A DNA stretch of 8,939 bases from an uncultured Eubacteriaceae bacterium (GTDB lineage Bacteria > Bacillota > Clostridia > Eubacteriales > Eubacteriaceae). This document shows positions 4,952-8,939 of this stretch, piece by piece. The translations under genes and the position numbers were made by a program. Numbering within the stretch: position 1 is the stretch's first letter; the number at the start of each line of letters is the position of its first letter. The stretch covers positions 1 to 8,939 of the forward strand of contig CANRHG010000066.1 of NCBI GenBank assembly GCA_947630385.1, read 5' to 3'. The notes beneath the pieces were generated by a model, which ran no database searches, was not told where the DNA came from, and worked only from the letters and a program-made list of their open reading frames with translations.

Positions 4952-6385
4952 ATGTTTATCGCAAGAGAGAAAGAACTGAATGTTCTAGAAGACCTATACG
5001 AGGATAATAAATTTGAGATAGTTATCTTGACCGGAAGAAAAAGAATCGGGAAATCGACGCTTCTTTCAAAATTTATGAAAGATAAGCCCGGCATTTTCTT
5101 CAACGCGGTCGAAGGCAACGAAACTTTAAATTTGGAACTTTTAAGTGGCGCCATTGCGGAGTTTGAAGGATTCGAAAACAGTTTATCTTTTTCATCTTAT
5201 CTTGAAACGCTTGAAAATCTATTTAAGTTTTCACTAAATGAACACTTTGTTTTTGTCATCGACGAGTATCCTTATTTGGCTACGGCTTATAAGCCCATTT
5301 CCTCTCTTCTTCAGATGCTAATCGATAAATATAAAGACCGTTCAAAGATGATGCTCATTTTAAGCGGGTCCTCGATCTCCTTTATGGAAAAGGAAGTTGT
5401 CGCTTATAAAGCGCCGCTTTTTGGCCGAAAAACTGCCCAGTTAAAACTTGAACCATTAAGTTTTAAAGAAAGCCTAGCGTACTTTAATAACACAAACAAC
5501 CGTGATAAAGTCACGTTTTACGCAATTTATGGTGGAACGCCGTATTATCTGAGCCAAATCGACCCGGAAGCAAGCGTAAAGGAAAATGTAAAAAGAACGT
5601 TTTTAAACGGATCTTCTTTCTTGTCGGAAGAACCCAGAAACCTATTAAAACAGGAAGTAAGCGAGTTAAGTTCGTACTATTCGGTTTTGGCAGCCATTGC
5701 GGGTGGAGCCACAAAGCTTTCTGAAATTGCTTCAAAGGTTAAACTTAACAGCAGTAGTTGCGCTAAAATCACCAAAAATTTGATCGGGCTGGGCCTAGTT
5801 TTTAAGGAACATCCTTACGGTGAGAAGACAAATAAAAGGACCTTGTATAAACTTAACGACAACATTTTTAAGTTTTGGTTTCGTTTCATTCCGTCCAATC
5901 TTCCTTTAATTACCAGAGAGCTTCCGGAAAAAGCTTTTGATAGGATCGAGCCGTTTTTAAACGAATACGTCGGCCCTATTTTTGAAGATATTGCTAAAGA
6001 ATATTTATGGAAACTTTTAGCCAGAGATAAGGCGCCCATATCGTTTTACTCTTTGGGCCGCTGGTGGGGAACGGATCCAAAGACAAAGTCCCAGGTGGAA
6101 ATCGATATCGTGGGTGAGGCCGATAAAGAAAACGCTTTGTTCGCGGAGGTCAAGTGGACGGGTGAAAAAGTAGGAGTAAAAGTTCTAAAAGATCTTATTG
6201 AAAAAAGCCGGCTTTTCCCGCACCTGATCAAACATTACTACGTTTTTTCAAAAAGCGGTTTTACACCGGAAGCTATCGATTTAGCTAGTGAAGTACCGAA
6301 TGTTCATCTTGTAACGTTAGAAGAAATGATAAACGTTTTTGAAGATAGCGATTTCAAAAACGGGAGTGATGACAAAATAGATTGA
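4952..6385 (+). CDS. Archaeal-type AAA ATPase with C-terminal DUF234 (PD-(D/E)XK-like) domain
   Basis: A 477-residue STAND/AAA-like protein of the COG1672 type. The P-loop is GRKRIGKST (28-36), Walker B is FVFVIDEYP (D104, E105), and LILSGSS (135-141) is the following sensor-like strand. Residues about 244-290 look like a winged helix (LAAIAGGATKLSEIASKVKLN...). The C terminus matches DUF234: E345 in an amphipathic helix, then RWWG..., QVEIDIVG with D385, and FAEVKW with E399 and K401. The D...EVK pattern is the signature of the PD-(D/E)XK nuclease fold, and the residues are intact. The role of the family is unproven; links to mobile or defence functions have been inferred. No signal peptide or membrane segment is seen. 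It stands alone, isolated by a terminator upstream and a convergent tRNA downstream. Its base composition is visibly more A/T-rich than fbp, consistent with separate ancestry. The start is fixed by AAGAGG five bases upstream. Confidence 0.88.
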   Translation: MFIAREKELNVLEDLYEDNKFEIVILTGRKRIGKSTLLSKFMKDKPGIFFNAVEGNETLNLELLSGAIAEFEGFENSLSFSSYLETLENLFKFSLNEHFVFVIDEYPYLATAYKPISSLLQMLIDKYKDRSKMMLILSGSSISFMEKEVVAYKAPLFGRKTAQLKLEPLSFKESLAYFNNTNNRDKVTFYAIYGGTPYYLSQIDPEASVKENVKRTFLNGSSFLSEEPRNLLKQEVSELSSYYSVLAAIAGGATKLSEIASKVKLNSSSCAKITKNLIGLGLVFKEHPYGEKTNKRTLYKLNDNIFKFWFRFIPSNLPLITRELPEKAFDRIEPFLNEYVGPIFEDIAKEYLWKLLARDKAPISFYSLGRWWGTDPKTKSQVEIDIVGEADKENALFAEVKWTGEKVGVKVLKDLIEKSRLFPHLIKHYYVFSKSGFTPEAIDLASEVPNVHLVTLEEMINVFEDSDFKNGSDDKID

Positions 6386-6424
6386 AGTCGACCGGTTTTA
6401 AATATAAGATTTGGGATAGATATT

Positions 6425-6464
6425 AAAAAAACCTCTAAACCAGGACCTGCCTGATTTAGAGGTT
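6425..6464 (-). terminator. Intrinsic terminator of tRNA-Val
   Basis: A perfect ten-bp stem pairs 6430-6439 with 6455-6464, with an inner CAGG/CCTG extension. The plus-strand A-tract at 6425-6431 becomes the U-tract on the minus strand. It lies 17 bases beyond the tRNA-Val CCA. There is no T-tract on the plus strand, so it is not a clear terminator for the ATPase gene. Confidence 0.88.
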
Positions 6465-6480
6465 GGATAGTCAAATTAAA

Positions 6481-6556
6481 TGGTGATTCCGATTGGGCTT
6501 GAACCAACGACCTCTACGATGTCAACGTAGCGCTCTTCCAGCTGAGCTACGGAATC
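6481..6556 (-). tRNA. tRNA-Val(GAC)
   Basis: A 76-nt class I tRNA on the minus strand with encoded CCA (plus 6481-6483) and discriminator A. The acceptor stem GATTCCG/CGGAATC is perfect. The D arm reads GCTCAGCTGGAAGAGC. The anticodon stem CTACG/CGTAG encloses TTGACAT, giving anticodon GAC (plus 6521-6523), which reads GUC and GUU valine codons. The T arm is GTTGG-TTCAAGC-CCAAT with one G-U pair. It has its own promoter on the right and terminator on the left, and it lies head-to-head with fbp. Confidence 0.97.
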
Positions 6557-6567
6557 ACGTAAAAATT

Positions 6568-6596
6568 ATTATACGCTCTTTCGGCGAAAAAGTAAA
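6568..6596 (-). promoter_or_regulatory. Promoter of tRNA-Val, overlapping the fbp leader
   Basis: On the minus strand TATAAT lies at 6568-6573 and TTTACT (four of six -35 matches) at 6591-6596, with a 17-bp spacer. Transcription would start just before the tRNA 5' end at 6556. The -35 shares bases with the fbp ribosome binding site on the other strand. Confidence 0.75.
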
Positions 6597-6599
6597 GGG
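6594..6599 (+). promoter_or_regulatory. Ribosome binding site that fixes the fbp start
   Basis: AAAGGG lies four bases before ATG 6604. The open frame extends upstream to 6493, but that part reads antisense through tRNA-Val, so 6604 is the real start. No convincing plus-strand promoter is visible between the tRNA and this site. A weak -10-like TATTAT (6567-6572) lacks a -35; the promoter may lie within the tRNA gene. Confidence 0.75.
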
Positions 6600-6603
6600 T
6601 TTT

Positions 6604-8604
6604 ATGAAAGATTTTTCTAGACAAGAATTAGGAGACCACAGAAAGTACCTGGAGCTTCTGTCGGATACCTATCCAAACATTACACAGACTATCGGAGAGA
6701 TCGTTAATCTCGAGGCGCTACTTAATCTTCCCAAGGGGACCGAGCACTTCCTGACCGATATCCACGGCGAAGACGAAGCCTTTAATCACGTTCTTCAAAA
6801 CGGGAGTGGGGCCGTACGAAAAAAAGTGCTCGAAGCGCTGGAAAATACGACGACGTTAAACGATTTAGACGATCTTACACTTCTTATCCAGTATCCCAAA
6901 GAAAAGCTCGAGCTCATCAAACGGGACTTCCCGCAGCGCTATCTTGAAAACTGGTACGAGACCACGATCTACCGCTTGATCAAGGTAGCCAGGGAATGCG
7001 CGACAAAATATTCAAGCTCAAAAGTCCACGACGCGCTGCCACCCGATTTTGCCAACATCATCGAAGAGCTCATCCGCGTCGATGAGTCCAGAACCGACAA
7101 AAAGAATTATTACAACGCGATCATCCAGTCGATCGTCCAGTCCGGCAGGGTCGATGAATTCATCGAACAGATCAGCGAACTCATTAAACGGCTCGTCATC
7201 GATCACCTTCACATCATCGGCGACATCTTCGACCGGGGTCCGGCCCCTCATGCGGTCATGGAGACGCTGATGAAACACCACTCGATGGACATCCAGTGGG
7301 GAAACCACGACATCCTTTGGATGGGAGCGGCCGCGGGCAATCCGGCGAGTATCGCTAACGTTATAAGAATTGCCTTGCGGTACGGGAATATGGACGTGCT
7401 CGAAACGGGATACGGGATCAACCTCCTTCCCCTGGCCAGTTTTGCCAACCGTATCTACAGCGACGACGAAGTGAACCTATTTAAGCCCAAGACGGCGACA
7501 GAGGACTGGAAAAACGATCCGGATCAGCTGCTGATGGCCAAAATGCACAAAGCCATCACGATGCTCCAGATGAAACTCGAAGACCAGATCATTTCGGCTC
7601 ATCCCGAGTACGAGATGAACGATAGGAGACTGCTTCGAAACATCGATTACGATAAAGGGACGATCACAATCGACGGGGAAGAATTTGCCTTAAAGGACCA
7701 CAGCTTTCCGACCGTTGATAAGAACGAGCCGTGGAAACTAAACGAGGAAGAACAAAACGTCGTCGATAAACTCGTCTCGGCTTTTAAAAAGAGCGATAAG
7801 CTCCAGCGCCACGTCCGCTTCCTATTTAATAAAGGAAGTATGTACTTAACCTATAACGACAACCTCCTCTTTCACGCCTGTCAGCTCATGGAGCCGGACG
7901 GAAGTTTTAGCGAAGAGATCATCGACGGGAAAACTTACTCCGGGAAAGATTTGATGGACAAGTACGACCAGATGGCAAGGGAAGCTTACTTTTCCAGTAA
8001 CGACGACTCGTACTCACCGATCACGGATTTCTTATGGTTTTTGTGGTGCTCTCCGGACTCTCCGCTGTTCGGTAAAGACAAGATGGCCACGTTCGAGCGC
8101 TATTTTATCGAAGACAAGAAGACGCATAAGGAAAAATACAATACGTATTATCAGCTCATAAACGACGAGGAAAAGGGAAAGGAAACGGCCATGGCCATCC
8201 TGACCGAATACGGGATCGACCCGGAAAAAGGGCATATGATCAACGGGCACGTTCCGGTCAAGATCAAAAGTGGGGAGTCGCCGATCCGGGCCGGAGGAAA
8301 ACAGCTGGTCATCGACGGCGGCTTTGCCAAAGCCTATCACTCGACGACCGGCATCGCGGGCTATACGCTTACCTTTAACTCCTATGGGCTCCTCCTGATC
8401 AGCCACCGACCCTTTGACTCGGTCGAGAAGGCCTTAGAAGAACAAAGCGGCTTTGATGAGAAAAAAGAAGTCGTCGAGTCCCATTTTGACCGGATCATGG
8501 TCCGGGACACGGACAACGGAAAAGAAATAAAGCAAAAGCTCAATGACTTAAATATGCTACTCGCGGCCTATAAAAAGGGCATTATCAAAGAAAAATCAAT
8601 TTAG
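6604..8604 (+). CDS. fbp: Fructose-1,6-bisphosphatase, class III
   Basis: A 666-residue cytoplasmic enzyme that hydrolyses fructose 1,6-bisphosphate to fructose 6-phosphate in gluconeogenesis. Its length agrees with the Bacillus-type class III enzymes (about 670). The calcineurin-like metallophosphoesterase signatures are all present: DIHGEDEAF (D52, H54), GDIFDRGP (D207, D210, R211), QWGNHDILWMGA (N234, H235) and INGHVPVK (H549), which should bind the two metal ions. LLFHACQ with H424 is another conserved point. The N-terminal MKDFSRQELGDHRKYLELLSDTYP is also typical. The ATG at 6604 with AAAGGG in front is preferred to 6493, whose extra 37 codons are antisense to tRNA-Val. It is monocistronic, ended by the terminator at 8630. 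Family members can respond to metabolites such as phosphoenolpyruvate; nothing here shows regulation. Composition is richer in G/C than the ATPase gene. Confidence 0.97.
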   Translation: MKDFSRQELGDHRKYLELLSDTYPNITQTIGEIVNLEALLNLPKGTEHFLTDIHGEDEAFNHVLQNGSGAVRKKVLEALENTTTLNDLDDLTLLIQYPKEKLELIKRDFPQRYLENWYETTIYRLIKVARECATKYSSSKVHDALPPDFANIIEELIRVDESRTDKKNYYNAIIQSIVQSGRVDEFIEQISELIKRLVIDHLHIIGDIFDRGPAPHAVMETLMKHHSMDIQWGNHDILWMGAAAGNPASIANVIRIALRYGNMDVLETGYGINLLPLASFANRIYSDDEVNLFKPKTATEDWKNDPDQLLMAKMHKAITMLQMKLEDQIISAHPEYEMNDRRLLRNIDYDKGTITIDGEEFALKDHSFPTVDKNEPWKLNEEEQNVVDKLVSAFKKSDKLQRHVRFLFNKGSMYLTYNDNLLFHACQLMEPDGSFSEEIIDGKTYSGKDLMDKYDQMAREAYFSSNDDSYSPITDFLWFLWCSPDSPLFGKDKMATFERYFIEDKKTHKEKYNTYYQLINDEEKGKETAMAILTEYGIDPEKGHMINGHVPVKIKSGESPIRAGGKQLVIDGGFAKAYHSTTGIAGYTLTFNSYGLLLISHRPFDSVEKALEEQSGFDEKKEVVESHFDRIMVRDTDNGKEIKQKLNDLNMLLAAYKKGIIKEKSI

Positions 8605-8629
8605 CCCGGCTAATATGGGCCAAAAAAGC

Positions 8630-8661
8630 AAAAGCGCGAAGATCGTCTCTTCGCGCTTTTT
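8630..8661. terminator. Bidirectional terminator between fbp and the sugar kinase gene
   Basis: A perfect 13-bp stem pairs 8630-8642 with 8648-8660 around the loop TCGTC. The 3' arm ends in TTTTT on the plus strand. On the minus strand the arm ends in TTTT and, after two bases, a further six T residues (complement of 8622-8627). It lies 25 bases after the fbp stop and 9 bases beyond the sugar kinase stop, so it serves both convergent genes. Confidence 0.93.
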
Positions 8662-8669
8662 AGACTCTA

Positions 8670-8939
8670 TTAATAATTGCTGTTGTCCGCGCCTTCTTCG
8701 GCTTTGGACAAGTACAGGTCGATTTCTTCCATTTTGGGAGCCGAGCCCAAAGCGCCTTTGTGGGCCACCGATAGGCCGGCGGCTACGGCTGCTTTGTAGA
8801 TCGCTTCCTCTACCGGAAGACCCTTGGCGAGCAGGCCTCCCAAAACGCCTGAGAACGTATCGCCGGCACCGGTCGTGTCGACGGGATTGACCTTGATCGG
8901 CTGGAGCGTGACGATGCTTCCGCCTTCGATATAGCTGAG
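8670..8939 (-). CDS. rbsK: PfkB-family sugar kinase, probably ribokinase, C-terminal part
   Basis: The last 89 residues of a gene that runs off the right edge. The read-through frame contains VNPVDTTGAGDTFSGVLGG, the C-terminal PfkB signature with the GAGD anion hole and catalytic aspartate. It is followed by AIYKAAVAAGLSVAHKGALGSAPKMEEI, which matches the ribokinase C terminus. Ribokinase phosphorylates D-ribose at O5 for the pentose phosphate pathway. Other PfkB kinases (fructokinase, nucleoside kinases) share the signature, so the substrate is probable rather than certain. The TAA stop is followed directly by an in-frame TAG, then the bidirectional terminator. The start, neighbours and promoter are outside the window. 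Confidence 0.85.
   Translation of the reverse strand, partial: LSYIEGGSIVTLQPIKVNPVDTTGAGDTFSGVLGGLLAKGLPVEEAIYKAAVAAGLSVAHKGALGSAPKMEEIDLYLSKAEEGADNSNY

Noticed and set aside
6430..6464. Hairpin as a plus-strand terminator for the ATPase gene.
   Set aside because: The run of A precedes it on the plus strand, so the U-tract exists only on the minus strand, matching tRNA-Val.
6493..6603. N-terminal extension of Fbp by 37 codons.
   Set aside because: These codons are antisense to tRNA-Val and its promoter. The ATG at 6604 has a ribosome binding site and matches the family's N terminus and length.
7018..7308. Longish minus-strand and plus-frame open reading frames inside fbp (also 8032-8406).
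   Set aside because: They are shadows of the strongly conserved fbp frame, without ribosome binding sites or recognisable domains.
8615..8890. Plus-strand 91-residue open frame at the right end.
   Set aside because: It is antisense to the clearly recognisable sugar kinase C terminus and contains the terminator hairpin.

Overview
The window looks like ordinary chromosome from an anaerobic or facultatively anaerobic low-to-moderate-GC Gram-positive bacterium, most likely Bacillota (Firmicutes). The support is a class III (Firmicutes-type) fructose-1,6-bisphosphatase, Cof-type HAD and Fe-S aldo/keto reductase genes, canonical TTGACA/TATAAT-like promoters in AT-rich spacers, tRNA genes that encode their CCA ends, and strong intrinsic terminators. 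Lower-level taxonomy cannot be read from the sequence; a low-GC coriobacterium is a possible alternative.

Layout. Positions 1-310 hold a fold-prone stretch (about 10-77), a near-consensus promoter, tRNA-Ser(GGA) and its terminator. After an AT-rich leader, a plus-strand operon (547-3367) encodes an aldo/keto reductase with two C-terminal [4Fe-4S] motifs, a Cof-type HAD phosphatase with an extra C-terminal segment, and a small radical-SAM-type protein with an unusual CX4CX2C motif. A divergent GpsA-like glycerol-3-phosphate dehydrogenase (3364-4401, minus) converges on this operon, and the two stop codons overlap. Positions 4441-4950 contain a 12-bp palindrome, what looks like a frameshifted small lipoprotein gene, a strong terminator, and a second inverted repeat. 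A free-standing ATPase with a C-terminal DUF234/PD-(D/E)XK-like domain follows (4952-6385). Then come a minus-strand tRNA-Val(GAC) with its own terminator and promoter, fbp on the plus strand (6604-8604), a bidirectional terminator, and the 3' end of a ribokinase-type sugar kinase gene on the minus strand running off the right edge.

Working together. Fbp (gluconeogenesis), GpsA (glycerol-3-phosphate for membrane lipids) and the sugar kinase belong to central carbon metabolism but are separately transcribed. The three-gene operon is the most coherent unit: two Fe-S proteins and a sugar-phosphate-type phosphatase translated from overlapping or abutting frames. Its joint function cannot be assigned from sequence. 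I see no CRISPR array, transposase, integrase or phage gene. No complete novel system is evident; the best leads are the small radical-SAM-type protein, the solitary ATPase-nuclease-like protein, the broken lipoprotein gene, and the shared bases between the tRNA-Val promoter and the fbp ribosome binding site.
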